The notes: generated from the letters alone by a model not told the origin. Positions 35,593-49,100 are shown, numbered from the stretch's first letter. The stretch is 64,000 nucleotides of DNA from Gongronella butleri (GCA_025201375.1 JAIWZP010000015.1:62001-126000), one strand, 5' to 3'. Translations and numbers: made by a program.

Positions 35593-36287
35593 TTATAGCC
35601 TTGCAAGGAAGCGCGAGAAGAATCCGTTGTTTGGCGACAATTTGAGCTTGAGATACAGCAGCACGAGTGTGCCCGAGATATACATGACGGCGGTGAACAC
35701 CTTGTAGCTGAAAAACGCCGATGCGCCAGCGGACGACTCGATGTAGGCAGCCAAATTGGGTCCATACATAGCAAGGACCGTCAAAAGCAGAAACATGGCA
35801 TAACCTGTGTCAAACTTTTCGCTTCCCGTGACAATGCGCGTGATGGAGGGCCCAAGAGTCACAAACACACCGCCCGTCAGCCCAAACACACATGCAAAGC
35901 CCATCAGCATGTTGAAATCGTAGGCAATTGTCCAAATGATGATCGAGCTGAGTCCCGCGAGTGTGCTGCAGATAATCGTGGTGTTCATGTAGCCAATCTT
36001 GTCGGCAATGTGCCTGTGTCACAGCGAAAAAAAAAACGAATGTGAGCAATGTTTCAGACAGTTTGACACGACTTGACGCGCTTTTGACTCGCTTTTTACG
36101 CGATTTGTTCAAATTTTCAAAATTGTCTTTTTTTTTGTTGTGTGTGTCTTACCCAGTAACAATTCGCCCGACAGCATTGCACGCCGAGGCAATGGAAATG
36201 AGAAGTGAGCCCTGCGAGTCACTCAAGCCAAGATAGGTGGAGTAGGCTGCAAAGTTAAGAGAAATCCGGTACAATGAGTGCGACACG

Positions 36288-36318
<31 letters not shown>

Positions 36319-37875
36319 GGTTTCCATGACTTACATGGCAAGAAGAACAGAGGCACATAGTAGCCAGCTTCAATCAAAGTGTCTGCCACGACCCAGATGA
36401 TCAAGTCAATATTCTTACACACGGACAAATCGACGACATCGCGAATACGCGTGTTTTTCTCGCGCGGTCGCTTGTCTTTGAATAAAATACACGCAATGAT
36501 ACAAATAAATAAAGCAATGATCCCGAGGATGCGGTAGCACCAGGCTGCACCCAGGGTGCGATTGAGTGGCGTGATCAAAAACGGCATCACAAGCCCACCA
36601 ATGCAGCTTCCGCTGCTCGCCAGACCAAGAGCAAGCCCGCTGCGCTTGTCGAACCAAAGTGCCACTGTGCTCATGCCAACCTGTAAGCAAAAAAAAAAAA
36701 AAAAAAAAATCAGGGGTCAAGCTCAAGGAGAGGGGTGTGTGTGGACGGCGAGATCGACAAAAGGGGGGAAAACGCTTACATAAAAGATAATTGAGCAGCC
36801 AATGCCATAGATGACGCCTTGTGTCAGCAACAAATGCCACATCTGTCATGAAGAGAATTGAAATGACGCGTTAATTAGTATAAAATAGGCTTAGGACGAG
36901 AAACAGAAAAGGTTCCAAACGCGCGATGCGCGACGATGTACGCCATTCATCATCTTTTTTTTTTTTCTGCACTTTACCTCCGTGCTCAAGCTTGCCAATT
37001 CAAGACCCGCCGTGCATAGGATGGCGGCGACAAGGATGCCGCCTTTGACTCCCACAAGGGAAATCAAGATTTGCGAAAAGACGCTCATCAGATTCATCAT
37101 GCAATTGGCGGTTGCTCCGACCAGACTGAGCTGCAATGCCACGTTGGGATTCACGCCAAAGTTGTGCTGCTCGTAATAGTCCTGCATGACACCTAAGAAA
37201 AAAAAAAGCATGTCAGCAAAATGGCCGACAAAATGGATAAATCACTCCATCATGGGCTGTCTGTCCCCTAATTGCGGCCTCCTTGCCTCGGTGGGTTGGC
37301 CAATCGCATCCCCCTTTCTCCTCTCTGCCCACACCCCCTAATGCGTGCGCACTCCTTGTGTGCACGCTATTTTTCTAACAAAAGGGGTCACTCCCCCCTC
37401 CAGCGACACGACGATCACGCTTTTTTTTCTGGGTGACATACCCCTATTAAACAAACAACAAGGTCAGAAAATGAGGACTTTCAGTGTACATCCTAGGCTG
37501 GGCAAGGAACGGAGATGGGTGTATCCCCCCCTTTTTTTCGGAAAAAGAGTGGCCATGCATGGTCGATCTTTTTTTTTTCTGGCAAAATAGGCTTGCCACG
37601 ACGTTTTCTTACCATCCAGTAACAATGCCCAGACCAATGAGCTGTACAAGAAAGGCTGCGAGCACGACAAACCATCCATAGCCGCCGTCAGTCTCAAACG
37701 CGTCGTCATCGGCGTCTTGGCCGGCCTTTTTGTTCTCCATGCTGCCGGGGCAATACTTTTCCGGGTCGTTTCGATAATAGGCTTCCAGCGCCGCGTCATC
37801 GAGCTTCTTGAGCGTTGGCTGTTCGACGAGCGTCGACTCGGTCGATTGATCAAAGTACGGTGTAGGCAGCGACAT
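35593..37875 (-). CDS. MFS transporter, monocarboxylate (MCT/MCH) type, paralogue 1
   Basis: Eight exons: 37613-37875, 37442-37443, 36978-37192, 36780-36842, 36335-36680, 36153-36246, 35593-36013 as the main series, with exon 2 only 2 nt; 467 aa (seven exons listed are all). A cytosolic N-terminal tail of about 65 residues precedes 'DGGYGWFVVLAAF', the MCT-family TM1 signature, then the W-G-V-M-Q-D-Y-Y motif, 'ALWFDKRSGLALGLASSG' between TM4 and TM5, and 'GPNLAAYIESS' late. Such fungal plasma- or vacuolar-membrane carriers are related to animal monocarboxylate transporters; substrates are often unknown. Without the GG exon the frame breaks at the Trp-Gly motif. Paralogue 2 lies 1.8 kb upstream in the same orientation. 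Confidence 0.92.
37442..37443 (-). other. 2-nt microexon of MFS paralogue 1
   Basis: On the coding strand the exon GG is flanked by acceptor TTTAATAG and donor GTATGTCA. The preceding exon ends in TG and the next starts GTGTCATG, so TG+GG+GTGTCATG spells Trp-Gly-Val-Met as in the family. The flanking introns are 169 and 249 nt. Confidence 0.8.
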
Positions 37876-39641
37876 TTTCAAATCAAGTGTGCAGCACGCG
37901 TTTTGTCCGAAATGGGTGATAAAAGTGGGTCTATTCGCCTGCAAAATGAAATTAAGGTTTCTGTCAATGGGCGTTTTCGATGCAAATGGCTGAAATGGTA
38001 TCACGATGAGCAGAATCAGGGTCTGTGGGATCCCAATTGTGGTGTGACAAGCCCCGTGGTCCGATCTGGACGCGCCTTTCTTACCTATTACGGTGGACAG
38101 AGAGATGTTGATTTTTTTTTTTCGCTTCTTGTGGGCCGTGTTGACTTTTATAAACCGTGAAAGAGGTAGAAAAAAAAAAAAAAGAAAAAGGGAAGGAAAG
38201 AATCAAAAATAAAAGTGAAAAAGAGTGAAAGAGAATCAAAAAAAGTTGAACCAGAAGTTTTAGCGAGAAAAAAAAAAAAAAAGCGGGAGGCAAGGAGGGG
38301 GGCGATCTTTTTTTTTTTTCTCGAGTGATCTCAACGTGAATTGGGATATCCTTCCGAATTGAGTAAACGGTTGTCAAGCGAATTTCAATCTTGATGTGGT
38401 GACATGACCATGCGAACGCTCTTTTGGGTAGCAAAAGGATGATGGAAGGAAAAGGGGGCCGGTGACGAGGGGGCAATTAGCTTTTGAGGCTATGAGACGA
38501 GTCACTAGGCTATTTCGAGATACAAAGAGACGCGTCTCGTTGCCGATACTTCGCCTCGATCCATGTTCTCCGTCATTTTAATTTAATTGTGTATTTCTGT
38601 AGATGTCCAGCCCAAAAAGTCAGAGCGCGCCCTATATGTCGAGGGCGGCAACAATTAAAAAAAGCTCGGAAATAATGTGATCTAATGAAATTTTGACAGA
38701 AAATAAAGCTAGGACGATCCTTTTTTGACGTTACCATCGGCCATTGTCACCGGCAAGGAGAAGATCAGTAATTGGGCAAAGGGAGAGGGCTCGGGGAACG
38801 CACCTGGAAGCAAATGACTTGACAATTTATCACGACGACGGCAAAAAAAGAGAGTGGCTACGTCACCTGGTCTGATTGACACCACCTTGGTACCTTTTTT
38901 TCTCTTTTTTTATTCGGGGGTCGGTCAATGGCAGTAAAGCGGGATGTTGTGGGGCCGGGGGACACGCCTTGGTTGAGATTTTCATGCCTTTTGTTTGTAT
39001 CTTCTTTTGCGTCGGGGAAAAACGCCAATGCATTGGCATTGGCTTATGACGACGCCCCCGCAATCATCACTCTCCACTAAAAAAAAAAACAGCCTTGGTG
39101 CCTTGCTTATTGCATGTCATGATCAACGCTGGATAGGGGGGATAAAAGGATCTCAGGGGATTCCATGGCTTCATGCTGACCACAACGCGCGCAATGGCTT
39201 TACAATGCTTTTCGGCGTCATTTTCAACGTCATCGTCCTCTTGTCGTTCTTGCCCCCCCTTGCCACGCACCCCCACCGTCTCCATCCTTTTTTTATTTTT
39301 GCTGTCATCAGATGGAGATACCGATGCAAATGCGGTGCACATATCTCGGATCCCTTTCATTTGCTCACATGTTGCACATGTGCATTCCTGCATCACTGCT
39401 GTCCCCAAGCATGCTGATAAAAAAAAAGGGAGACAAACAAGGTGGCAGGGCGGCGGCGCGGGCCCTTGGACGATGGGTGAATGTTATTTTTATCTCATTT
39501 TTGTTTTATTTTGATCAAAAATAAGGAGACGGCGGCAATTGACCGCCTTGCTGGGTGTGCTAATGTCGTAGGGTTGGGAATAAAGGGTTGTGTTGTGGAT
39601 CTATCATCATAAAGTCGCATAAAAAATACAAAAATTGGCCA
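37876..39641. other. Intergenic between the two MFS genes
   Basis: 1.77 kb including the promoter of MFS paralogue 1 and the 3' region of paralogue 2. Purine-rich A/G tracts at 38160-38290 lie close upstream of the start. No gene, repeat family or TACTGTA motif found. Confidence 0.45.
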
Positions 39642-42444
39642 TTACACCTTTGCAAAGACATTGCGGTTGATACGGAGCTTCAGCACGCACAAGATCAAGG
39701 CACCGAGGAGGTACGCCGCGCCAGAGAACATCTTGTATGAAAAATAGGGCGGCGAGCTGACACTGCTCTCGATGGCACTTGCGATGTTGGGGCCTAAAAG
39801 GGCCAAAAAAAAAAAAAAAAACGAGAATTGTCAGCATATCAGCGGATCCAGTGGGAAACCTAGTTTCATGCTAGTTCCTGGAACTCCGCAAGAGCAGAAA
39901 TTCAGGGGTCAACTCAATTGCGAGGAGACCCAGCATCAATGGGCACCCAAGGGGTCCATTTTCCCTCGACAATTCAAATTAGCGCCATCCCTGGCTGCTT
40001 CAATCCTGATTTTTTTTCTGCAACCACCATTCACTTGCACCTCCCCCCCTCCCCTCCACGGATCTCCTTATTTCGTCCTTTCTGCCCATGCTTTGCTGGG
40101 ACTCAGAAAAAAAAGAGATCGACATGACAACACATCTTTTCCACCCTCCCTCCTCGATTCTGCATGATGGGAGTTGAAAGGGGCAGCTTACCAAAGACCG
40201 AGATAGCATTGCCGATAAGTAGAATGCTGAGGGCGGTGGGGAATTTCTTGAACCCGACGATTTGCGTGAGGATGGGCGACAATAATGCAAAGTAGCTGCC
40301 ACAAAAGATGCCAAAGATGGCGCTGTATGCCATGAGCACACCGTACGAGTCGGCAAAGGTCCAAATCAGCAGCGAGCTCAAGCCGCCAAGGGCGGTGAAT
40401 AGGATGTTTGTGTTGAGTTGGCCCATATAGTCGGCGGTGAAGCCTGCGAGGATGCGGCCAACGAAATTACAGGCCGAGCTGACGGCGACGAGCGCGGCAC
40501 CCTGTGTACTGTCCATATTCTTGTATGTTGCATAGCTTGGTAGGAAAAAATAGGGGATAAAATAACCAAACAACGCGACAAGCGAGCCAACGGTGAAGAG
40601 CATCATATTCACGTTCTTCAGCACCTCCAATTGAATGATGTCCGACAGCTTCTTGCGCTGACGTGGCACGGGCACACGCGGCTTGACAAGAATTGTCGCA
40701 AGCACGTCGCAGCCGAAACACACGAAGCCCAAAATACGATATGTCCAGCCGGGACCCAGTTTCGCATTAACAGCTGTCATCAAAAAGGGGAGAACGAGAC
40801 CGCCTATGCAATAAAAAGAGGGATTAGATTCACGTTGCATATCCCAGGCCATCCATGCATCGACCTTTGCCGATTAATGACATTTTATTCATGTCTCGCT
40901 GCCTCCCACTTTATTGCCCCTCATCCCCATGTTGCCCTGTTTCCCGACGCTCTTTGGATCTTCATGATGCATTGCATCCTCACAAGGGATGCGCAAATCT
41001 CCCTTGGACTCCCAAAAACTCGATTTTGACCGTGATTTCCAGGGTCAATTGCGCCGTGCATCTTGTCGATACAGGTCGATTTTGGCCATAAATTTCGCAA
41101 TTCTCTTTCATCTACGCTTTCCAAGCTTTCATTCTGTTCCTCTTTTTGCCTCTTGATGCTTACCAATGCCACTACCGGACGTGACGACGCCCAATGCCAG
41201 ACCACGTCGTTTGTTGAACCAAAGCTAAATGCGGCAAAAAGAAAAAAAAAACGAAAAATGAGAGATTGAGGATTAGCGCGAGCCATTGAGATTATACAGA
41301 ATTAGCGGCAACTTACAGGGGCGATGCTCATGATGCTGCAATACATGATGGACGCGCCAAAACCGAACAGCACGCCTTGGGACAGGTACAGGTGCCAAAT
41401 CTGAGTGGCCCAGCCTGCTGTGATCAGGCCCATGGTGACACAAATGGTGCCAATGGCCATTGCGATCCGTGTGCCGAGCAGCGACGCGATAATTTGCGCC
41501 AAGGGTGCCGACACATTGATGCAGATGAGCGCAATTGTGCTGTCCCAAACGCGGAGAATAAAAAATTAGGTTCAGCACCGTCGCTTGTACCCCGCGGAAC
41601 TCCGGACACCCAAGCGCCTTCACATGAACCACACTCCCTCTTACCCGACAAAGCTGAGATTCAGAGTCTGCGATTCACCAAAGATTTTCTCATAGTAATC
41701 TTGCATCACACCTAAAAAAAAAAAAACAGGGAAAATAGGCATACAATATAAGATGTGCGTCCAATTGAACTTGATATGAAACACAATTGGGCTCTCGTGG
41801 TTCAAATTTACCCCTACAAATAAAGAAAGAAAAAAAAAGATTTGCCCCGTCAGATCGGAATCTTGTGCAAGTGCGGCCCTGACCGATGTGGGCGGATATT
41901 CATTGTTCCAGATCAGAATTTTTTTTTTGAATTTACCAGCTTGTTGCAGTGCCCTAAATAAAGCAATGATTTCCCCACAACAAATGCATGAACCATCAAG
42001 TCAATTCGAGGATGAAACGCTGATCCCCTCGCCCCATTTTCATTGTTCTCCTTACAAAGCTGGTCACTTGGACCAAAAATGCGCCGAGAACGACCAGCCA
42101 GCCGTAGGGGCGCTCCTCAAAGTCGTCGATGTTGGTGATTTGCTTGGTCAATTCTTCTGAAATCATAAAATTGGGTCGTTGAGTGCCGCAGTCAAGTCAA
42201 TTCCTTCTTTTTTGTTGTCTTTGAGCGGCCAACGAGCTTTTTTACCTCCTGTCTCGTCGTCATCCATACCGTCCAATGGCTTGTCGTCTGTCTTTTCGTA
42301 CACCGTGGTGATGGACTCGGCGGTGCCTGCAGGAGACATTGTCTGCGGTTTTGAGGCATCATGCAAAGCATCCGCGGGCGCCGCAGCCTGTGCATTGCCC
42401 AAAGCCGTCGCTCCATGCGTCCTGTCATCAATTGAGTCGCTCAT
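39642..42444 (-). CDS. MFS transporter, monocarboxylate (MCT/MCH) type, paralogue 2
   Basis: Nine exons: 42246-42444, 42056-42156, 41937-41953, 41812-41813, 41645-41711, 41317-41539, 41164-41224, 40192-40803, 39642-39793; 477 aa. The architecture matches paralogue 1: a ~80-residue acidic Ser/Thr-rich N-tail, 'RPYGWLVVLGAFLVQ' as TM1, Trp-Gly-Val-Met-Gln-Asp-Tyr-Tyr, 'LWFNKRRGLALG', and 'GPNIASAIESS' near the end. Two consecutive microexons, 17 nt and 2 nt, build the segment G-T-A-T-S-W-G. All intron positions except those bordering the 2-nt exon differ from paralogue 1. Substrate unknown. Confidence 0.92.
41812..41813 (-). other. 2-nt microexon of MFS paralogue 2
   Basis: The exon GG is flanked on the coding strand by acceptor TTTATTTGTAG and donor GTAAATTT. 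Upstream exon 3 ends TG and downstream exon 5 begins GTGTGATG, so only inclusion of GG restores Trp-Gly-Val-Met. The flanking introns are 123 and 100 nt. Confidence 0.8.
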
Positions 42445-45400
42445 GAAAGGGGAATTGGCGTGAAAGACGGGATACAAAAAGAAGAAGAAAAAAGACAAAG
42501 AAAATGAAAAAGAAGAAAGAAATGCGGAAAAACAAGGTTAAAAGCATTTTCAGCACCTTTTTTTTGAACCTAATTTGGAAATAGGTATCCTTGGGTTCCT
42601 GATGGATTGTGAGAAACTCCAGGCTAGCGCGGTGGGCCCGCACTTTGTCATTCCGATGCAAAAGTCGTCTTTGTTTGATGACCGCCCTCGCCGAGCGCCG
42701 ACAGATTTCAAAGCATGGATCGTGCCACCATTTCATGCATGAGGTCTCTGCCCAAAAATGGCGGCCACCACTGTGTTGGTTGCTTGTACATGCTCTATCA
42801 TCAAAATAGACACGTGAAGGGCCTCTTTAGCGCACAATATAAAAAAGAGGCGTCGTGGATCTCATCAATGCCGTGCGCACAGAGCTCTACACCACGTGTC
42901 TTGCGTGGGAAGCATCGTGGGTGAATGGATGGCCCCGTTTAATGGGTGGCGGCTACATTTTTTCATCTTTTGTGAGGACATCGGGCGTAAAAAAATCCGC
43001 GTGGCCACGTGTGATACTGATTAAGGAGGCCGCTATTTGCCTGCTGTATTACATGCCATTGTCAGTCTTCAAAACAGCCCGAAGAAACACCAATGCCCTC
43101 CAGATATGCTTGCAATGGCTCGCTAAATCAATACAATAGTGCATTTTGAGCTATTTTGAGCTTTCAGCAGAGCAATTCGAGCTGTCACTTCGCCGATTGC
43201 CGTGAAAAACTGCTGGTCTAAGATGGATATTGGTTGCACCGTTCTTCTTCGTGCCATATCGGCCAACGGCATCCGAAGTTGCGTAAAAAAGAAAAAAAAA
43301 AAAAAGGCGAGCGCTTGGGCCTGCAATTGCTAAATTAGGAGCGTGTAAAAAAAAAAAAAAGAAAACAATGTAAACCTAGCGGTACGTCGTATGGAGCTGC
43401 TTGTGGATCGTCTACGTCCTAAAAAGGGGAAGGAGATTAAAGGCTCTTGATTTTTAATTTTACGTACCTACAGTAAAATTGTCATTGTACACCAACTAGT
43501 AATCTCAATACCCCAATGGCGGGTTAATTTGAAAGAGAAAGAATGGAACAATTGATCCAAAAGAACAAATGTCCTCGTAGGTTGTTATTTCAACGAGAAA
43601 TGACTAAAAGATTATAAACAATATCTTATAGTGGATTTTTCGACAGTCTTCCTATCCATCTTTATGTTTAGTCCACAGAGTGCTGCTATAATAACAAAAG
43701 TACAAAACGCATCCCATTATTTAGTCTCACTAAGTTCAAGCGGCCATGGGCAATGCGTCAAAATGGATCTCCAAAGGTACAAATATGCGATTGCTCGCGT
43801 TACAGGGATCCAATCACTGTCAAATTTAACCAGTTGTCCATCATGCACATCGAATTTGTTGCGTATGGCTTGGAATACAAAAATCCGCTGTCCAACAAAA
43901 ATAGAATAGAAATGGAATAATTTGTTTTTGTATAATACTTCAAGAATTCACTATGATAGTCTATGGCTGAAAAGGCTAAGCATTATTGCGCTTCTACTTT
44001 AGCTGCTGCCTCATTTAAGTTTGAATTCTTTTGGACAAAGACTTTTGGAGAAAATGGCAATAGATTGATTTTTAATGTATTCCACGAGAGCTTTGGCAAC
44101 CAGGCATGAGAAATCCCCAAAATCTGTCTCAACATGAAAAGACGAGCTAGAAAATCATTGTTGAATCAAGCGCGTTTATCATGAGGCTGAATAGCGTAGC
44201 GATCAGAGAACATAAATTTGCCTGTTTTCAAATCCACGACTATACCCCTTGGAATGTCCTTGATTTTTTAAATTGTCAAGGCTCACCATCCAGTGCCCTG
44301 AGAGCCACAAGAGCGGGCTCATTTAAACGAGAACGCTTGGAACAGTGTGTTAAGAAAGCTGTTCTCCTTGACACTTGTGGATTCCGCATCAAAAGACTAA
44401 AAGCTATAAAAAAATCTCCAATCGCGATATTGACGACAACCACTTTATAAATGTCCCTGTAAAATCTACAGCAAGCAGCTTTCATAACAGAATCTCGAAA
44501 TACATATCGTATGTTTTAGAGTTGGCGTCCACGAGCCTGAATAGACTTTGCAAATGGAAGAACATTTCAAAAAGCGCAAATTTGGAATTGCAATCGTTAC
44601 AACAATACAATATTTTATATTTGGACAAGTGGCTCAACGTGAACACTGGAAAATTTGCCCAGAATTTTAAAGGGTTCAGCACGGCTCGTGTGAAAGATGT
44701 CATCTAAAACTCGTATTTTGAGCGTGCATCAAGGCCATCTAAAAGTTGAGAAGGAAACGAAGGCCATGCGCGCTTCTGGAATGACGTGGAAAGCCAGTGT
44801 TGCCTAAAAATACCGCGTCCAAACATAAATAATGATCCTAAAAGGGGTATGATACGTTGGGCGGGAAATGATACAAATGTCTAATCTTTTTGTCGCGTTT
44901 TTTCTGAGTGCCTTGGCCCTTTGACGTGTTTCACTCGCCACTAATGGCAAGAATCTATAGTGAGTATGGCATTGGTAAGCACCAGCAAGGCGCCAAGTAT
45001 GCAGGTTGGCATCTTTTTCTTTAATTACAGCGGCAAGCAATGGTTCTGCGCGCCTCAGCATAAAAATCTGAACCAGATGACATGGGCTGCAAGCAATGGA
45101 ACAATGAAATGTGAAAAGGGAAGAGGGGTGGGAGTGCGAATTATGCAGCAATCCGAAGAAGAAGAAAAAATCAGGGGCTGCACGCAACCAATCAGGTTGC
45201 CATTTTCAACTTGCATGCCACTGACCCAGCGTGCCGTTCGCACATGCACCAAGCAAGAACGCCGTCTAGGCGCAAGGAAAAACTACAGTACACCTTGCTG
45301 TTTTCGAGGAGGCTTTTGGGCCTATTCGTGTTTTTCATGCATTTCACTCTTGAGGGGGCTTAATTGGCCTTATCTTTTGACGCGTTCATCATGCTATGCT

Positions 45401-45889
45401 CCATGGTCGAGGTACAAGCACGATGTGCGCAATAATCATAGATGACCAGCGAGGGTGGAAAATGGATTGCAAGACGTGAGTAAGCCTAAAAAAGGCAATT
45501 GCCGCTCATTGATATTCCGACAAGGACTTAAGACGCGTCAGCCGGCGCCAGAAAAGACGCAAGGAGTGACGAACAGCGATAAAAAAAAAAGGAGGGTGGT
45601 GGTGGTGGGGGGGGGAGGCCGGCGGCTGCCTAGCATTTGCATTTGAGTGATTCGTCTTGCAGATGAAAATGGTGATCAGCCGATCAGCCAGCTTGCGTTT
45701 TTTTTTTTAGGACGGCCAAATTTGGCATGCATAAAGCCCAAAAAAAATATGCATGAAGCCAAACAGGACAGGGGAGGGGAGGGGGGAGCAAGCAAAAAGG
45801 TCAACCTCCTGCAAGCCCTTTCATTTCGCTTCTCTTTTCCTTATTTTGTTTTATTTTTCTTTTTTTGGTCCAGGAAAATAAATGCACTC
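42445..45889. other. 3.4-kb divergent intergenic region
   Basis: It lies between the starts of MFS paralogue 2 and the kinase gene. It contains a reverse fragment of repeat R2 (44225-44345), two TACAGTA motifs (43469, 45284), A-runs near 43300-43360 and a G-rich stretch at 45592-45618. ORFs such as 42855-43139, 43631-43909 and 44375-44707 show no known domain; I see no supportable gene. Confidence 0.5.
44225..44345 (-). repeat. R2 dispersed repeat, fragment (copy 3)
   Basis: The reverse complement matches the start of copies 1 and 2: the 'TTCCAAGCGTTCTCGTTTAA' block, 'GAGCCCGCTCTTG', 'CACTGGATGG' and 'CAAGGGGTATAG'. The rest of the repeat is absent or too decayed to see. Confidence 0.65.
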
Positions 45890-46133
45890 ATGCGTCTGTT
45901 CCAATTTGCCTCGTCTACACGGCCGCCAGCAAACGCTCGGGATTATCATACCCGCCGAAAGCCGATCATCAACAATTACCAGCTCGTCAAAACCATCGGC
46001 CGCGGCGTTTCTGGTAATTGAACGTCACCGTGGCGTGATATCACGATTACGGCCAAGATGACATGACACTGCCGTGGAACGGCGTAATTGCGCGCCCGCC
46101 CCCGATAGACACTCATTCTTTTTTTTTTTTACG

Positions 46134-46169
<36 letters not shown>

Positions 46170-49100
46170 GAACAGGCGACGTGAAGTTGGGCATTCATTT
46201 GCACACAGGTGAGCAAGTGGCGATCAAGATCATTCCGCGAGCGCGCATGAGGCAATCGCCCACGGTTTCGCGTGCTGTGGAGCGCGAGCTTGCTGTGCTG
46301 CAGCTTCTTCACCATCCTTGCTTGGTCGACCTGCAACACGTCATGCAAGACGAGCACAATGTCTACTTTGTTATGGAGTATATGACCGGTGGCGACCTGT
46401 TCCAGCATCTGATCCAACAGCGTCATTTTCCCGAAAACGATGCAAAAGCCTACTTTCACCAGCTAATGCTCGCTTTGCACTGGTGCCACCAGCACCACAT
46501 TTGGTAAGCTCCATGGAAAAGTGGGATTCAAGCAATCCATTGACCCTCGAATTCCTTGAAAAAAGCCATCGCGATATCAAACTCGAGAACATCTTGCTCG
46601 ATCATACAAAAAAGCAGCTCAAACTTTCTGATTTCGGCATGGCCATCATGCAATCGCCCAATACACGGCTTCACACGAGCTGCGGGTAAGGACAGACACA
46701 CGCAAAATGAGACAACGAGCGCAATGGACGCAAACAAAAGAATCCATTGCATCATGAACTCCCATTTTTTTTTGCCTGAAACCTTAATTCATGCATCATC
46801 CTTTTTTTTTTTTTTTTTTTTTGCCTCTACGCTCTCCCTTTATCCGAATTCCGGTTTGATAGGTCGCCACATTATGCGAGCCCTGAGATCATCAAGGTAA
46901 AAAAAAAAAAAATAGGGCAAAAAGATGGCGACTAGCCTTCTCTCTATCCTTACGACGCGGCGCAGGCGTATCCCCTTGCATGGATTTTTCATTGCTTTGT
47001 GGACAGAGGATGGGGGGAGGAGAATTGGGCAATGGGGGTGAGCGGCCAAGTGTGAGTGCTAATGTTTACAATCTTGACACACTTTCTTTTTATAGGGCAC
47101 GCCTTACTCTGGCCCCGCCTCGGATGTGTGGTCTAGCGGCGTCGTGCTTTATTTATTGTTGACGGGGCATCATCCGTTTGATGATAAGCGCACGGGGCGT
47201 CTTTTGCGCAAAATCAAGGCTGGACGATATATTTCCTTGCCGCGCCATGTACCATCCCACGCAAAGGACCTGGTTTCGCGCATGCTGGTTGTGGACCCAA
47301 GCAAGCGCATCTCGGTAAAAAAAAAAAAAAAAAAATTGGAGAGAAATCTGGCCCCCCCCCAGCAAAAAAAAAAAAGCAAACGCGTGGATCCACGTGTTTT
47401 GCCCGGTGCGACGTGGCCCCGCGTCTCTCACACGTCCTAATTGATTTTCAAATAGGTGCCCGAAATCTTGGCGCACCCGTGGCTTCAGAGTGACACCGAG
47501 AAGATGGCTCGATCCAGCAGTCAGACGTCGACATCACCTGATTTCTTGGCATTGCCATTGGTGACCAGCGCGAATGATGTAGAAGGTTGGATATGGAAAA
47601 CGATGAACGTTCTATGGCGTGACGTTTCCACAAACGACATGGTGCAAGCCCTTTCGGGCCATGGGTATGAACAAAAAAAAGCACTGTGGCGTGGGAAACG
47701 GATTCATTGACCCCATTTTTCCTTTTTTTTCTTTTTTTTATTGCAGATTCAATGCGCAAAAGCAAACGTTCCAATTGCTCCGTGAACGTGGGCAGCGTCT
47801 AACGGCAACTGCCACCGAGAAGAGCCGCCTGTGGGCGGACAGGGAGCAGAAAATCCAGGCATCGGCATCGTCTGTGTCACTGCCATTAGCGGCCACCGCC
47901 TCTTCGTCGTCATGTGCCACACCACCCGTGGCGCGGTGCCGCCCCACTGCGCCGTCGACACCCAAAATGTTGCCAACGACGACCCATTGCGAGTCGTACT
48001 TGTCTTCCTCATCCACACTCTATGAAGACGCGCCTTCCAAGGCCATTGATTCTTTTGTCAAGGATGACCAGGCTGCTACATCGGTGTCCTGGCAACGCGG
48101 GCTCTTCCTGGGGACGCATGGGTACGTGATGAGCCACACGGAGATCACAGGGTGGGATATTTTATGCTCACTTTCTTGATTTTACAAAAAAAAAAAAAAA
48201 TGCTAGCCAACCGACGAGTTTGATCTCCAATGCCAGTCTTTACGCGTCAACAGCGTCGGAAGATCGTCAATTGCTGAATCTGCAGCTACGAAACAAACTT
48301 GCGCACGGAAGCAAGCCGTTTTACTATGATAACGCGCTCAGTGCCGTGATGCGGCGGCATCTGCTCAAATCGTCGGCATTGCGCCTCGATTCAAGCTACG
48401 CGTCCGTGTCGCACAACAGTAATTACGTGTCGTCACTGGCATCAACACTCGGCTTTGCCACACAGCAGTCATCCACGCTTTCGCATCTTGCTGCGGGCAC
48501 CGTCGTCTTTGACACGCTTTCATTTTGCAAAAAAATGTACCAACACACATCAGATTTCTTCCAGCACGTTTTTCAACCGGTCCAATGCCCAAAGGTATGT
48601 CTAAAAAAAAGGGAAAAAAGCGTGTCATTGACGTGATTTTGTGCTTTTCAGGCGTACACGATCCAATCCCTCGGCAAGCACGATTGGGAAGCAGCCGGGC
48701 AATTCAATCACGTGTTTCAAGAGGTAGGTCATGAAAGCAACACATCGTACAGGACGTGCTGGCTCAATGGGGGTTCTGACGCTCTTTTTTAGTATTTTAA
48801 CGGCCAATTGTCCCATCGTGGTTATTGCTTTGGCCAATCCATCTGGACAGGCACTATGCAGCCATTTACCGGTAAGAAAAAATGGATGACCTTGTATTGA
48901 AGCAAGTACATTTGGCTCATTTTTCCCTTTTTTTTTTCTGTATAATTCTTCTTTTTCAGATCAACCCAAGAGGACGGTACAAATCCTTTGCCATATTCCC
49001 TGCACCCCCACGTCCGGTGCCAACACACACGCTATCAAAGCAAGCTTTGTGCTAATAAGAGGTAAAAAAAAAAAAATGGACGCAAAAGACGGCATGCTGA

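Noticed and set aside
37193..37441. A longer exon starting at the GG microexon of MFS paralogue 1
   Set aside because: The frame stays open for some codons, but it would insert residues foreign to the family between Trp and Val, whereas GG alone gives the exact conserved motif and is matched in paralogue 2.
43469..44707. Remnant transposase ORFs in the MFS/kinase gap
   Set aside because: No DDE, helix-turn-helix or zinc-finger motif is visible; the frames are short and AT-driven.
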